From Bacteroidales bacterium (GTDB taxonomy: Bacteria; Bacteroidota; Bacteroidia; Bacteroidales; F082), in contig JANJUV010000003.1 of assembly GCA_024710405.1 (NCBI GenBank), forward strand, positions 1-35,231: 35,231 bases of DNA. Direction: 5' to 3'. The translations under genes were made by a program, and so were the position numbers. A model generated the notes under the pieces. That model was not told the DNA's origin and did no database searches. It saw only the letters and a program-made list of their open reading frames with translations. How positions within the stretch are numbered: position 1 is the stretch's first letter; each line of letters starts with the position of its first letter. Shown here one piece after another: positions 8,675 to 18,104 of this stretch.

Positions 8675-9322
8675 ATGAAAAAGAGTATCATTTTCCTTAT
8701 TGTTATTTTCGTCGGATTAGCTGTTGTACAGCCGGTTATCGCACAAAGCAAGAAAGAGTTGCAAAAAGAAGTAAGCAAGAAGGCCATGAAGGAGGCCCGT
8801 GCCGAGGCAAAGAAGCTTGATAAACAGGGATTCAAGGTGAACCCGGGCCAGATGCCGCTGGCCAAACAGGTGGAGGCCTCCTGGTTGATGGGTGTTGAAG
8901 AGGACGGAAAGGGCGAGAAGAAGTATTTTATGGCCGATGCCTCATCGGTGGGCGAGACACAGTCGGCTGCCAAGCTTCAGGCATATGAAATGGCCAAGAT
9001 AAACCTTGTAGGGCAGATTGCTTCGGAAGTGGCCGGTCGGGTGAAGAATAATATTGGTAACCAGCAGATGTCAACCGAGGAAGCCGCCTCAATCACCCAA
9101 ACCATGGCCGAGTTTCAGTCGAAATACAGCCAGAAGCTTGGTCGTACGAAAACTGCTCTGGAGGTTTACCGGATGGTGGACAAGAAGAAGGTGGAAGTCC
9201 GCGTACTTTTGGCCTACAACACGGAAGAAGCCTTTAAACTCGCCAAGGATCTGATCCGTGAGGAACTGAAAAAATCCGGCGGCATGGATGAACAAAAAAT
9301 CACAAAGACACTGCAGTTTTAA
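8675..9322 (+). CDS. Small secreted LPP20-like protein
   Basis: The 215-aa protein has a signal peptide (residues 1-23, ending VIAQ) and then a strongly charged Lys/Glu/Ala-rich helix (~25-55). The remainder (~60-200) resembles the LPP20 fold: a strand start with KQVEASWLMG, an ADASSVGETQSAAKLQAYEMAKINLVGQIASEV helix, and a closing MVDKKKVEVRVLLAYN strand pair. The same helix-then-strand order occurs in the N-terminal part of the large LPP20-like protein of the opposite arm, so both arms appear to encode members of one fold. It has its own well-formed promoter and is followed 90 bp later by the transglutaminase-like gene. Molecular function is unknown; LPP20 relatives are typically outer-membrane or periplasmic. 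Confidence 0.68.
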   Translation: MKKSIIFLIVIFVGLAVVQPVIAQSKKELQKEVSKKAMKEARAEAKKLDKQGFKVNPGQMPLAKQVEASWLMGVEEDGKGEKKYFMADASSVGETQSAAKLQAYEMAKINLVGQIASEVAGRVKNNIGNQQMSTEEAASITQTMAEFQSKYSQKLGRTKTALEVYRMVDKKKVEVRVLLAYNTEEAFKLAKDLIREELKKSGGMDEQKITKTLQF

Positions 9323-9323
9323 G

Positions 9324-9344
9324 AATCTGTTTTTCACACAGATT
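9324..9344 (+). terminator. Weak hairpin after the small LPP20-like gene
   Basis: AATCTGT and ACAGATT form a 7-bp stem around a 7-base loop just after the stop codon. The T-run that follows is short, so this may be a partial terminator or RNA-stabilising hairpin rather than a full stop between the two genes. Confidence 0.35.
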
Positions 9345-9412
9345 TCTCATCCACAAATGGCTGTGGCTGGTTAAGTGTTCTGTTTCAATAAGCATGTTCA
9401 AAGCATTGTATC

Positions 9413-12007
9413 ATGGAAAAGAAATTGTGTTTTGTTGCGGTTTCCCTTGTTTTTTGTTTGTTTACATCTGCCCGTGCTCAGTCGTTCGATGATTTCCAGA
9501 AGCAGATTGATAAGGATTTCAATAAGTTTGAGCAGGAGGTACATGCCGGATTCAACGCATTTGTTGAGAAGATTGATCGTGAGTTTGCCGATTTCCTGAA
9601 ACAGTCCTTTGAATCTTTTGATGTGCATGCCGGTGTAAAGGCACAACCCGGACCCAAACCCGGACAACGGCCCGAACTCAGGGGTGGTATTTCGGAGCAG
9701 AATATGCAATTCAGCTATACCCCTCCGAGACAAGACGCGGTCCGGGAACCCAGACTGCCCAATATACGAAAAACCGAACCGGCCAATTTTGAACAGAAAA
9801 GCCTCAGCTTCAACTTTTATGGTGCTGATATACAGATCAACTATGACAGCAGGCTGAATACAACTGCCCTAACCCAGACTACACCTGAAGCCATCAGCAA
9901 TTACTGGAACATTCTGAGCCAGACCAACTACAACCACCTCACCAGCCAGCTCGATGCCATCAAAACAAGCTTAAACCTCAATGACTGGGGTTATTATCAG
10001 TTGGTTGAATCATTTGCCGGGGCACTCTACCCAAAATCCCCCAGCATGAAAAATCTGGTCAGTTGGTTTGTGCTGACACGTTCACGCTACAAAGTCAGGA
10101 TAGGATTCAGCGAAAACCGACTCTATCTGCTCATTCCTTCACTGCAAACGCTTTATGGAAAAGCTTATCTGGAGACCGGAGGAACCCGCTATTACCTGAT
10201 GGAGCAAACCTCGGCAGAAGTTTTTACCTACAAGGGTGATTTTCCGGAAGCTGACATCATCCCAGATCTGGTATTTCACAGCCCTGTTAACCTGCCGGCC
10301 GATATGGCCACACGTACGCTCAACTTTGAACATCAAGGAGCGAAACACAGCATAACAGTTCCTTACAACAGAAACCTGATGAAGTTTTATGGCCGGGTTC
10401 CGCTTACTGAGCCTTCCGTTTATTTCAACTCAGCTGTTTGGGGAAACACTAAGTATGCCTTTGGCGAGGCACTAAAACCTTTGTTGCAGGGAAAAACGGG
10501 CCACGAGGCCGTTTCGCTGCTTCTTGCGCTGGTGCAGCAGGCATTTGAATACAAAACCGATCAGGAGCAGTTTGGTTATGAAAAGTTTATGTTTGCCGAC
10601 GAATTGCTTTATTACCGCTTTTCGGATTGCGAAGACCGTTCGGCTTTGTTTCTGTGGCTGGTACGAGAGCTTACAGGACTGGGCAGCATAGGACTTGCTT
10701 TTGACGGACATATGGCCGCTGCAGTCTGTTTGGGTGAAGAGGCTCCCGGCCAATCAGTCAGTTTTCAGGGATGCAGCTATCTGGTGGCTGATCCCACGGT
10801 GGTGAACGCTCCTCCCGGGATGCTGCTACCGTCGGCGGTGGGGCAGAAACCCGAGATCATTCCCATCATGGAGTTGGAAAGAAAAGCCGAAAGTATATGG
10901 GAGGATGTCCGTAAATCAGGCGGATACAGGGCCGACCGACTGAATGATGTGATCAGTGATGCTGCCGGAAACCGCTATGTATGCGGTTATTTTGTCGAAA
11001 AGGCAGTTTTCGGTGACTATCAGCTCGAATCTGCACATCAGGGCAGAAACTCGTTTATTGTCTCTTACGCACCCGACGGCAAGGTGCGCTGGGCGCGCTC
11101 ATTTAACGGTGATTCCGACAACCTTGCCTACAGCCTTGCCACCACCGCTGATGGCGAACTTGTGCTGGCAGGTATGTTCCGGGGCAGGCTGCAGTTTGCA
11201 GGTGGAGCGCTTGAAGCCGCACCCAATGCCGATGTTTTTGTGGCCAGGATAAGCACCGATGGACAGTTGCGCTGGGCTGTAAAGGCAGGAATTGACAAAC
11301 TGAACCAGGAAGCAGGACTGATGTACAGTGCAGCTTTCGACCCGCAGGGCGAAAAATATATGGCCCGATTGTTCGACGAAACCGAAGACTTCCGGAATTT
11401 CGGCTTGCAGGTGGATGAAAACAACAACACCTTTATTACCGGAGCTTTTTATGCCACCACCGGGATGAATGTGCAGCATGGCAAGAACTTCGACACAGGG
11501 GCGGGTTTTAGTCCTGCTGCAAGCCTGAAAGCCGAAAACGATGCCCTATTGCAGGAGCAATACGAGAAAACCATAGCCGGTTTGTTTGCAGCAATTAAAC
11601 TCATACAGATCAACAGTCTGGAATTACCCGGTAAGGAAGTGCAACAGGTTTTTGATATACATAACCCCACTTTTGTGAAGACAGCACCAAAATTCTATGC
11701 AGGTTTTGGCGGGATGCGGTTTATGAAGAATGCCGGAGGCATCATCACCATCAAAACTGCTGATGGCAAGCCCGTGGTGTTCGACAAAATTGTCATCAGC
11801 GACAATGCCCGAATTAAGGTGGTCACCTATAAAAGTGGCAATGCCCGCATCGAAGTGTTTTCGGGCATCAACATCAGCAACGGAACACTCAGCTACGCCC
11901 TCAACGAAGTGAAGCTCTTCAGGGATACCGGCGACCTGCAGCTGGGCTACGATGCCGACAACACCCAGGTGAAACTGAACCTGAGAAAAGATATGCTGAA
12001 GATGTGA
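9413..12007 (+). CDS. Secreted transglutaminase-like protein with beta-propeller-type repeats
   Basis: The 864-aa protein starts with a signal peptide (residues 1-22, ending ARAQ). Residues ~23-75 are a Phe-patterned helix (DFQKQIDKDFNKF, AGFNAF, REFADF) like the N-terminus of the MltC-like enzyme in the opposite arm. A Pro-rich linker follows. A transglutaminase-like core is supported by Cys406 in FSDCEDRSALFLWLV, His433 in FDGHMAAAV and Asp460 in LVADPTVV, in the Cys-His-Asp order of that superfamily. Residues ~505-640 contain SBBP-type repeats (DAAGNRYVCGYF, APDGKVRWARSF, STDGQLRWAV). The last ~200 residues are a beta-rich domain I do not recognise. The enzyme could be a protease, amidase or crosslinker; the substrate is unknown. 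It is read with the small LPP20-like gene. Confidence 0.72.
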   Translation: MEKKLCFVAVSLVFCLFTSARAQSFDDFQKQIDKDFNKFEQEVHAGFNAFVEKIDREFADFLKQSFESFDVHAGVKAQPGPKPGQRPELRGGISEQNMQFSYTPPRQDAVREPRLPNIRKTEPANFEQKSLSFNFYGADIQINYDSRLNTTALTQTTPEAISNYWNILSQTNYNHLTSQLDAIKTSLNLNDWGYYQLVESFAGALYPKSPSMKNLVSWFVLTRSRYKVRIGFSENRLYLLIPSLQTLYGKAYLETGGTRYYLMEQTSAEVFTYKGDFPEADIIPDLVFHSPVNLPADMATRTLNFEHQGAKHSITVPYNRNLMKFYGRVPLTEPSVYFNSAVWGNTKYAFGEALKPLLQGKTGHEAVSLLLALVQQAFEYKTDQEQFGYEKFMFADELLYYRFSDCEDRSALFLWLVRELTGLGSIGLAFDGHMAAAVCLGEEAPGQSVSFQGCSYLVADPTVVNAPPGMLLPSAVGQKPEIIPIMELERKAESIWEDVRKSGGYRADRLNDVISDAAGNRYVCGYFVEKAVFGDYQLESAHQGRNSFIVSYAPDGKVRWARSFNGDSDNLAYSLATTADGELVLAGMFRGRLQFAGGALEAAPNADVFVARISTDGQLRWAVKAGIDKLNQEAGLMYSAAFDPQGEKYMARLFDETEDFRNFGLQVDENNNTFITGAFYATTGMNVQHGKNFDTGAGFSPAASLKAENDALLQEQYEKTIAGLFAAIKLIQINSLELPGKEVQQVFDIHNPTFVKTAPKFYAGFGGMRFMKNAGGIITIKTADGKPVVFDKIVISDNARIKVVTYKSGNARIEVFSGINISNGTLSYALNEVKLFRDTGDLQLGYDADNTQVKLNLRKDMLKM

Positions 12008-12068
12008 AATATTTGCCGGAATTAAACCTTCATATCAGGGTATGGAGGTGCTATTCAGCAAATAACAT

Positions 12069-12391
12069 TTCCGGGTGTATAACCCCTACAGGGTAAAAGC
12101 GATCTTTTAGGTGTGTTATATAATACGATATGCCCTACGGGCAAAAATGAGGCAGATATAAGGGTTTAAGTGGCAAATTCTTTGCCGTAAGGATAAACAA
12201 TCAATAAAGGCACATCATTTCCCCGTAGGGGATAAAGTATTTTATCGAAAGAACCAACAAACTAACCTCTTTCCCTGTAGGGGATATACAAAAGATCAGG
12301 CAGATAAAGATTCCGGGTGTATAACCCCTACAGGGTAAAAGCGATCTTTTAGGTGTGTTATATAATACGATATGCCCTACGGGCAAAAATG
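12069..12391. repeat. Palindrome-rich repeat cluster with an 81-bp exact duplication
   Basis: Copies at 12069-12149 and 12311-12391 are identical over 81 bp, beginning TTCCGGGTGTATAACCCCTA and ending with GCCCTACGGGCAAAAATG. Each copy holds two short palindromes, CCCT-AC-AGGG and GCCC-TAC-GGGC. Between the copies are two more, CCCC-GTA-GGGG at 12221-12231 and CCCTGTAGGGG at 12273-12283, so six related palindromes occupy about 320 bp. This is an intergenic REP-like family; I recall similar CCCTACGGG elements in other Bacteroidota. ORFs crossing it are artefacts. Confidence 0.85.
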
Positions 12392-12413
12392 TGGAGAAGA
12401 TCAGCGATGCAAG

Positions 12414-12443
12414 TTGTCCCTTATGTTTTATTCAGTAACTTTG
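12414..12443 (+). promoter_or_regulatory. Promoter of the beta-repeat/pore membrane protein
   Basis: TTG at 12414-12416, then 19 bp, then TAACTTTG at 12436-12443. The sequence and spacing fit the Bacteroidota promoter, and transcription would begin near 12449, about 32 bases before the ATG. It sits just downstream of the palindrome cluster. Confidence 0.58.
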
Positions 12444-12480
12444 AGGGTTGTGAATATCTTGCAAACCAAATTGTATTTAC

Positions 12481-14289
12481 ATGAAAGCTTTCTATGTGTT
12501 TATCTGGCTGCTGTTGTTTTCGTCACCACTGATTTTTGCACAATTTGAAGAAGAGGAAGAAACAGAGGAACCTATTCAGCGCATCACCATTAGCCTGAGT
12601 GAGATGGTCAGGATAGTCCGATCGGGTGATGAAGAAATTTTTCTGCAAGACCTTGTGATCGTTCCTTCGCCAGAAGATGAGCAGTTTCTGGTGGATAAGA
12701 TCTTTTTCAAAGTTTATGAAATTCCTTCACCTTCGGACAAACCTTTGTCGCTGTATTTTTACAACTGTACGATTGATTTTGGGGTTTCAAATGCCATCAG
12801 TTTTCGCAACTGGCAATTTAACCGGCTCAATATAATTGGTTTGCAAACCAAAACACCCCTTACATTTGAAGAATGCAGCCAAACAGGCGTTTATCCGGTG
12901 CGGTTAGAAAACTGCACTTTCGGTCAGGCATTGCGTTTTACGGGTCAGGAGCGGCGCCTGCAACAGTTGCGCCTTGAGAAGTGTACTTTTAATAACCAGT
13001 TAGTTATCAGTCAATATCTTGACGAATTTCGCATGATTAACTGCCGTTTTGAGGCCGATACGGGCTGGTTCACTACGCTTGGTCAGGAGCAAACTTATTA
13101 TCAGCTTGATATCAGCAATATGCAGCTCGGATCGTTGGATTTTCACAGGATTGTATTTGACCGGAAACTACCTGATAATGTGTACAGCATCAACCTCAGG
13201 GGTGCGGTTATTGGCAAAGTGCTGATGCAGTTTATCACTGCACATACGTTGAACCTGACTGATGCTACCATTGAAAAATCCCTGCTCGCTGATTCATTGG
13301 ATATTGCTGCTTTTGTGGCTGTTCAGAATTTTGATTTTCCGGCCGAGAACACCAATTTGCCCTGGTATAATCTGGCCGGTGAAAAACTTTGTGTTTTTGT
13401 ATCAGAAGGAACAGACAAAGAGCTGCCTTATCAGCCAAAGACTTCGGAATTGGTAGCAAGAACATTGTTTTTCAATGAGTTGATGGCGTGCTATAAAAAG
13501 ATAAACGACATGTATGAAACACGGGGCGATAAAATTTCGGCCAACGCGTCCTATATCGAGATCAAGGATTTGCAGACACGGCAGCAGAAGCAACTATATG
13601 AAGCAACCGGCGAGCCAAATTATTTTATCGTTTACCACCTGAACATGATGGCCAGATACCTATCGGACTATGCAACGAATCCGGCACGCTCCATACTTGT
13701 TATACAATGGATCATACTTCTTTTCGCTTTTTTGTATATGCTTACCTACAGTGAATGGGATGGCATACATTTCCGGTATTTTGAGCGTCAGTATGAAATC
13801 CTGACAGAGTATTTTACGTCGGACAAAAGTCTGAAAGAACTGTATTGCCGGAATCAGGAGGAGCAGAAAGAGCATTATGAAAGCATGCGTGCAGCCTATC
13901 TGAATCGAAAAGAAGGTCTGCCTGCTGCAATCCGGATTATGGGGACACCGCTATATGGTGCATGGAAATTCAGACACAGACTGACGCTGTGGATTTACGA
14001 CAGGGTTGAATTTTTACACGGACGCTGGGAGCAACTGCCAGCGCGCAGGAAAGTGATGATGGGTATGGCAATCGGCTTGCTGCTGGTTTTTTATTTGTTT
14101 TTCGTATTGGTGGTTAAGTTCGTCAATAGTTATCTGCTCAGCACGAACATCCTTGTTTCACTCGGATTCGGTAAAACACCTGAGCAGGTAATACCATTGT
14201 ATATAAGCATTATACAAGGTGTTTTAGGATGGTTTGTGCTGACCATCTTTTCGATTACACTTCTGTCGCAGATGCTTCAGAACGTTTGA
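12481..14289 (+). CDS. Membrane protein with Cys beta-repeats and a potassium-channel-like pore
   Basis: The 602-aa protein has a signal peptide (residues 1-20) and an acidic stretch (EEEEETEE). The ectodomain (~30-330) contains repeated strand-turn motifs with cysteines: YNCTI (Cys96), ENCTF (Cys145), EKCTF (Cys168) and INCRF (Cys188), which recall pentapeptide or right-handed beta-helix coils. A transmembrane helix lies at ~398-420 (VIQWIILLFAFLYML). A basic cytoplasmic segment follows, then a second helix at ~520-545 and the sequence SLGFGKTP (Ser560-Pro567). A final helix (VLGWFVLTIFSITLL) closes the protein. That C-terminal order matches a 2TM ion-channel domain, with SLGFG in place of the usual T-V/L-G-Y/F-G filter. 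It has its own promoter. Gating role of the ectodomain is inference. Confidence 0.68.
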   Translation: MKAFYVFIWLLLFSSPLIFAQFEEEEETEEPIQRITISLSEMVRIVRSGDEEIFLQDLVIVPSPEDEQFLVDKIFFKVYEIPSPSDKPLSLYFYNCTIDFGVSNAISFRNWQFNRLNIIGLQTKTPLTFEECSQTGVYPVRLENCTFGQALRFTGQERRLQQLRLEKCTFNNQLVISQYLDEFRMINCRFEADTGWFTTLGQEQTYYQLDISNMQLGSLDFHRIVFDRKLPDNVYSINLRGAVIGKVLMQFITAHTLNLTDATIEKSLLADSLDIAAFVAVQNFDFPAENTNLPWYNLAGEKLCVFVSEGTDKELPYQPKTSELVARTLFFNELMACYKKINDMYETRGDKISANASYIEIKDLQTRQQKQLYEATGEPNYFIVYHLNMMARYLSDYATNPARSILVIQWIILLFAFLYMLTYSEWDGIHFRYFERQYEILTEYFTSDKSLKELYCRNQEEQKEHYESMRAAYLNRKEGLPAAIRIMGTPLYGAWKFRHRLTLWIYDRVEFLHGRWEQLPARRKVMMGMAIGLLLVFYLFFVLVVKFVNSYLLSTNILVSLGFGKTPEQVIPLYISIIQGVLGWFVLTIFSITLLSQMLQNV

Positions 14290-14327
14290 GTACCGGGTCG
14301 GTAATGCCGGTTAGGGTGGAATAAAAC

Positions 14328-17300
14328 CTACATATTCCTTCTGTACTGTCCGCCAACCTCAAACAGGGTTCGTGTAATTTGACCGAGCGAGGCACGTTTA
14401 CCCACTTCCATAAGTGTTTCAAACACATTGTGGTTGTGGACGGCGGCATTGCGCAGTTGTTCCATATCTGCCGAGATTTCGTTGCGCCAGGTCTTGTGCA
14501 ACTGATCAAGCATAAAGATTTGATACTCCTTTTCCTCGGTTGTTGCGCGGATCACTTCTCCCGGAATTACTGTAGGGGAGCCCTTGCTCGACAGGAAGGT
14601 GTTCACGCCCATGATGGGCAGTTCGCCTGAATGTTTCAGGTTTTCGTAGAAGAGTGATTCTTCCTGGATTTTTCCGCGCTGGTACATGGTCTCCATGGCA
14701 CCCAACACGCCTCCGCGTTCGGTGATGCGGTCGAATTCGGACAAAACAGCTTCTTCTACCAGATCGGTAAGCTCTTCGATGATGAACGAACCTTGTAATG
14801 GGTTTTGGTTTTTAGCCAGTCCCAGTTCGTGGTTGATGATCATCTGAATAGCCATGGCACGACGTACCGATTCCTCGGTGGGTGTGGTGATAGCTTCGTC
14901 GTAGGCATTGGTATGCAGTGAGTTGCAATTGTCATATATAGCATACAGTGCCTGCAGAGTGGTGCGGATATCGTTGAAGTCTATCTCTTGTGCATGCAGC
15001 GAACGTCCTGAAGTCTGGATGTGGTATTTGAGTTTTTGTGCCCTTTCGTTGGCTCCGTATTTGTTTTTCATGGCTTTGGCCCAGATCAGTCTGGCTACCC
15101 TGCCGATGACCGCAAACTCAGGGTCAATGCCGTTGGAAAAGAAAAACGACAGGTTAGGCGCGAAATCGTTGATGTCCATCCCGCGCGACAGGTAGTATTC
15201 CACGTAGGTAAATCCGTTGGCCAGAGTGAATGCCAGTTGCGTGATTGGGTTGGCGCCAGCTTCGGCGATGTGGTAGCCTGAAATGGATACAGAATAGAAA
15301 TTCTGAACGCTGTTTTTGATGAAATATTCCTGCACATCGCCCATCAGTTTCAGTGAGAAGTCGGTGGAGAAGATACAGGTGTTTTGTGCCTGATCCTCCT
15401 TAAGGATATCGGCCTGAACGGTTCCCCGGACGCGGCAGATGGTATCGGTTTTGATGCGGTTGTACACTTCTGCAGGAAGCACCATATCGCCGGTTACTCC
15501 GAGCAGAAAGAGACCCAGTCCATCGTTTCCTTCAGGAAGTTTTCCCTGATAAGAGGGACGTTTGCTTCCTTTTTCGGCATAGATGGCATCGATGAGTGCA
15601 TTAACTTCATGTTCCAGACCATTTTGCCTGATGTATAACTCGCATTGCTGGTCGATGGCTGCATTGAGGAAATAGGCCACTAAGGTAGGGGCAGGTCCGT
15701 TGATGGTCATGCTGACACTGGTTTTCGGGTCGGCCAGATTGAAGCCCGAATATAGTTTTTTGGCATCGTCGAGGCAGGCGATGGATACGCCGGCATTACC
15801 GATTTTACCGTATATATCAGGTCTGCGGTCGGGGTCTTCACCATAGAGGGTCACTGAGTCAAAAGCAGTAGAGAGCCTGCGTGCCGGCATGCCGAGTGAG
15901 ACGTAGTGGAATCTGCGGTTGGTGCGTTCGGGGCCGCCCTCACCGGCAAACATTCGTGTTGGGTCTTCTTCTTCGCGTTTGAAGGGGAAAACACCCGAAG
16001 CAAAGGGAAATTCACCCGGAACATTTTCTTTGAGCGACCAGCGGACGATTTCACCCCATGACCTGAAAGGAGGCAGGGAAACTTTCGGGATATTCAACTG
16101 CGACAGGCTTTTGGTATGTGTTGTTACTTTGATTTCCTTATCCCGTACCTTAAACACATAAAACTCATCCTGATAGTTTTTCTTTTTGGCATACCAGCCA
16201 TCAATGATTTTGAGAGTCTGAGGGTCGAGTTGCTGCTGTTCGTTTTTAACCAGTTCCTTTAGAGCACCGGTATCGCTTGATAGAGAAGAAGCCTCGAGTA
16301 TCGAAAGGCTTTCGCGCAGGCTCTGCATCCTGTGGGCAACGCGACTCTGCTCCATTGCCCAGGAGTTATAGTGCCGCACTGTTTCAGATATTTCCGAAAG
16401 GTAACGCACCCTTTTGGGCGGGATGATAAAGATCTTTTCCGACATTTCTTCGGCCTGCTCCATGGAAGTGACAAACTTATGACCTGTTTTGTCGGCAAGT
16501 TTGGCGAGGATACCCATGTAAAGTTGGTTCACACCCGGGTCGTTGAACTGAGAGGCAATAGTTCCGTAAACGGGCATCTCGTCCACCTGTTTGTCAAACA
16601 GTTTGTGGTTGCGCTGATATTGTTTTCGTACATCGCGCAAGGCGTCCATAGCACCTCTTTTGTCGAATTTGTTCAGTGCGATGAGGTCGGCGAAGTCGAG
16701 CATGTCGATTTTCTCAAGCTGGGTGGCAGCGCCGTATTCGGGGGTCATGATGTAGAGCGACACATCGCTGTGGTCGATGATTTCTGTGTCGCTTTGGCCG
16801 ATGCCTGAAGTTTCGAGAATGACCAGGTCGAATCCGGCAGCCTGCAGGATGATTTCGGCATCTTTGACGTATTTCGACATAGCTAAGTTCGATTGACGGG
16901 TGGCCAGCGAACGCATGAACACCCGCGGGTTGTCGATGGCATTCATCCTGATACGGTCGCCAAGCAGTGCTCCTCCGGTTTTGCGTTTTGATGGGTCAAC
17001 CGAAACGATACCAATGGTTTTGTCGGGCTGGTCGTGCAGAAAACGTCTGACTATTTCATCCACCATGCTTGATTTACCTGCTCCTCCGGTTCCGGTAATT
17101 CCCAGCACGGGGGCTTTGACGGTGGTTTCTGCGGCCAGTTTGTCGATGAAACCCCTGACCTGTTCGGGGTAGTTTTCGGCAGCAGAAATAAGTCTTGCCA
17201 TGGCATGATGATTTTTGGCCCTGATGGCATCAAGGTCGGGTTGGATATTGTTTCCGGTCGGGAAATCTGACAGAGCCAGCAGGTCATTGATCATTCCCTG

Positions 17301-17699
17301 CAGACCCATAGCTCTTCCGTCGTCGGGCGAATAGATACGGGCTATGCCATAGCGGTGGAGTTCTTCGGCTTCATCAGGTAGTATTACCCCTCCGCCTCCG
17401 CCGAAGATGCGGATGTGTCCGCAGCCTGCCTGCTGGAGCAGGTCGTACATGTATTTGAAGTATTCCTGATGGCCGCCCTGATACGAGGTTATGGCAATGG
17501 CCTGCACGTCCTCCTGAATGGCAGTGCGCACAATTTCCCCCACCGAGCGGTTGTGCCCCAGGTGAATCACTTCGGCCCCACTGGACTGAATGATGCGTCG
17601 CATTACGTTGATGGCCGCATCGTGACCGTCGAACAAAGAGGCGGCCGTAACGATCCTGACATGGTTTTTCAGCTTATAGGTTTCAACAGGACTAATCAT
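14328..17699 (-). CDS. icmF: Fused isobutyryl-CoA mutase (IcmF)
   Basis: IcmF is an adenosylcobalamin enzyme that interconverts isobutyryl-CoA and n-butyryl-CoA, with its own GTPase chaperone on the same chain. At 1123 aa the length fits the family. The order is a B12-binding domain (residues ~12-145, with DGHD at 24-27 and the GGGGGVI segment near 100-106), a MeaB-type G domain (~165-430, P-loop GTGGAGKS at 203-210), and the mutase barrel (~545-1123). The stretch [20 protein letters not shown] is the IcmF form of a region that in methylmalonyl-CoA mutase reads differently. The B12 base-off residue His26 is present. The gene stands alone, convergent with the channel-like gene (38-bp gap), and has a promoter element 30 bp upstream. 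It links branched-chain acyl-CoA to the beta-oxidation genes 7-16 kb away. Confidence 0.95.
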   Translation of the reverse strand: MISPVETYKLKNHVRIVTAASLFDGHDAAINVMRRIIQSSGAEVIHLGHNRSVGEIVRTAIQEDVQAIAITSYQGGHQEYFKYMYDLLQQAGCGHIRIFGGGGGVILPDEAEELHRYGIARIYSPDDGRAMGLQGMINDLLALSDFPTGNNIQPDLDAIRAKNHHAMARLISAAENYPEQVRGFIDKLAAETTVKAPVLGITGTGGAGKSSMVDEIVRRFLHDQPDKTIGIVSVDPSKRKTGGALLGDRIRMNAIDNPRVFMRSLATRQSNLAMSKYVKDAEIILQAAGFDLVILETSGIGQSDTEIIDHSDVSLYIMTPEYGAATQLEKIDMLDFADLIALNKFDKRGAMDALRDVRKQYQRNHKLFDKQVDEMPVYGTIASQFNDPGVNQLYMGILAKLADKTGHKFVTSMEQAEEMSEKIFIIPPKRVRYLSEISETVRHYNSWAMEQSRVAHRMQSLRESLSILEASSLSSDTGALKELVKNEQQQLDPQTLKIIDGWYAKKKNYQDEFYVFKVRDKEIKVTTHTKSLSQLNIPKVSLPPFRSWGEIVRWSLKENVPGEFPFASGVFPFKREEEDPTRMFAGEGGPERTNRRFHYVSLGMPARRLSTAFDSVTLYGEDPDRRPDIYGKIGNAGVSIACLDDAKKLYSGFNLADPKTSVSMTINGPAPTLVAYFLNAAIDQQCELYIRQNGLEHEVNALIDAIYAEKGSKRPSYQGKLPEGNDGLGLFLLGVTGDMVLPAEVYNRIKTDTICRVRGTVQADILKEDQAQNTCIFSTDFSLKLMGDVQEYFIKNSVQNFYSVSISGYHIAEAGANPITQLAFTLANGFTYVEYYLSRGMDINDFAPNLSFFFSNGIDPEFAVIGRVARLIWAKAMKNKYGANERAQKLKYHIQTSGRSLHAQEIDFNDIRTTLQALYAIYDNCNSLHTNAYDEAITTPTEESVRRAMAIQMIINHELGLAKNQNPLQGSFIIEELTDLVEEAVLSEFDRITERGGVLGAMETMYQRGKIQEESLFYENLKHSGELPIMGVNTFLSSKGSPTVIPGEVIRATTEEKEYQIFMLDQLHKTWRNEISADMEQLRNAAVHNHNVFETLMEVGKRASLGQITRTLFEVGGQYRRNM

Positions 17700-17728
17700 G
17701 TGTTCATGCTGGTTTTAGGTACAATTTA

Positions 17729-17736
17729 CAAAGATA
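17729..17736 (-). promoter_or_regulatory. -7 element for icmF
   Basis: The minus strand reads TATCTTTG, matching TAnnTTTG. Predicted transcription start is near 17723, about 24 bases before the icmF ATG. No clear -33 element was found. Confidence 0.5.
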
Positions 17737-17952
17737 GAAGATTCCGGTAAAGTTTGGTGCATTGTGAAGTGCTTAATTTGCTGTTCATTAGTTAACAGAG
17801 AATATGACATTGGATAGAAATTGTGGAATTCATATAATATTTTTGGATTAAATATGGAGAACGAAATCTTAGAGTTTATTACATCCCAGAGATATATAAT
17901 AGCTTATAAAGTAGAATGTGCTGTGAGGCAATTAGTTGTTTTTATCCTCCCA

Positions 17953-18104
17953 ACCCCCTTCCCCCTAAAGGGGTCTTCCCCGAGGATTAGTTTTTTTACA
18001 ACTTTAAAGAGAGCCGCCTTTGTAGAAGCTTTGGGATGGTCTCCCCCTCCAGGGGGTTGGGGGGTGAGCGTCTGCTAAAGAAAATTCAAGTATGGTTCGG
18101 TATT
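17953..18104. repeat. G/C-hairpin direct repeat, copy 1 (upstream of DUF559 gene)
   Basis: The first ~118 bp match copy 2 at 18638-18755 almost exactly, and the next 34 bp match with several changes. The unit starts with a CCCCCTAAAGGGG hairpin and ends with CCCCCTCCAGGGGG followed by GTTGGGGGGTGAG. The two ends are imperfect inverted repeats of each other (ACCCCC..CCCCCT..AGGGG), with a ~70-bp A/T-richer core between them. This gives a MITE-like or REP-doublet shape. Confidence 0.88.

Noticed and set aside
12201-12386. 61-aa ORF in the palindrome cluster
   Set aside because: It is made almost entirely of repeat sequence and has no independent support.
14328-17699. Methylmalonyl-CoA mutase plus separate MeaB
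   Set aside because: All three domains are on one chain in the IcmF order, and the substrate-region motif is the IcmF form.
17821-18078. 85-aa ORF upstream of the DUF559 gene
   Set aside because: Its C-terminal half is a translation of the G/C hairpin repeat, its N-terminal half has no recognisable domain, and no promoter or homolog-like motif supports it.
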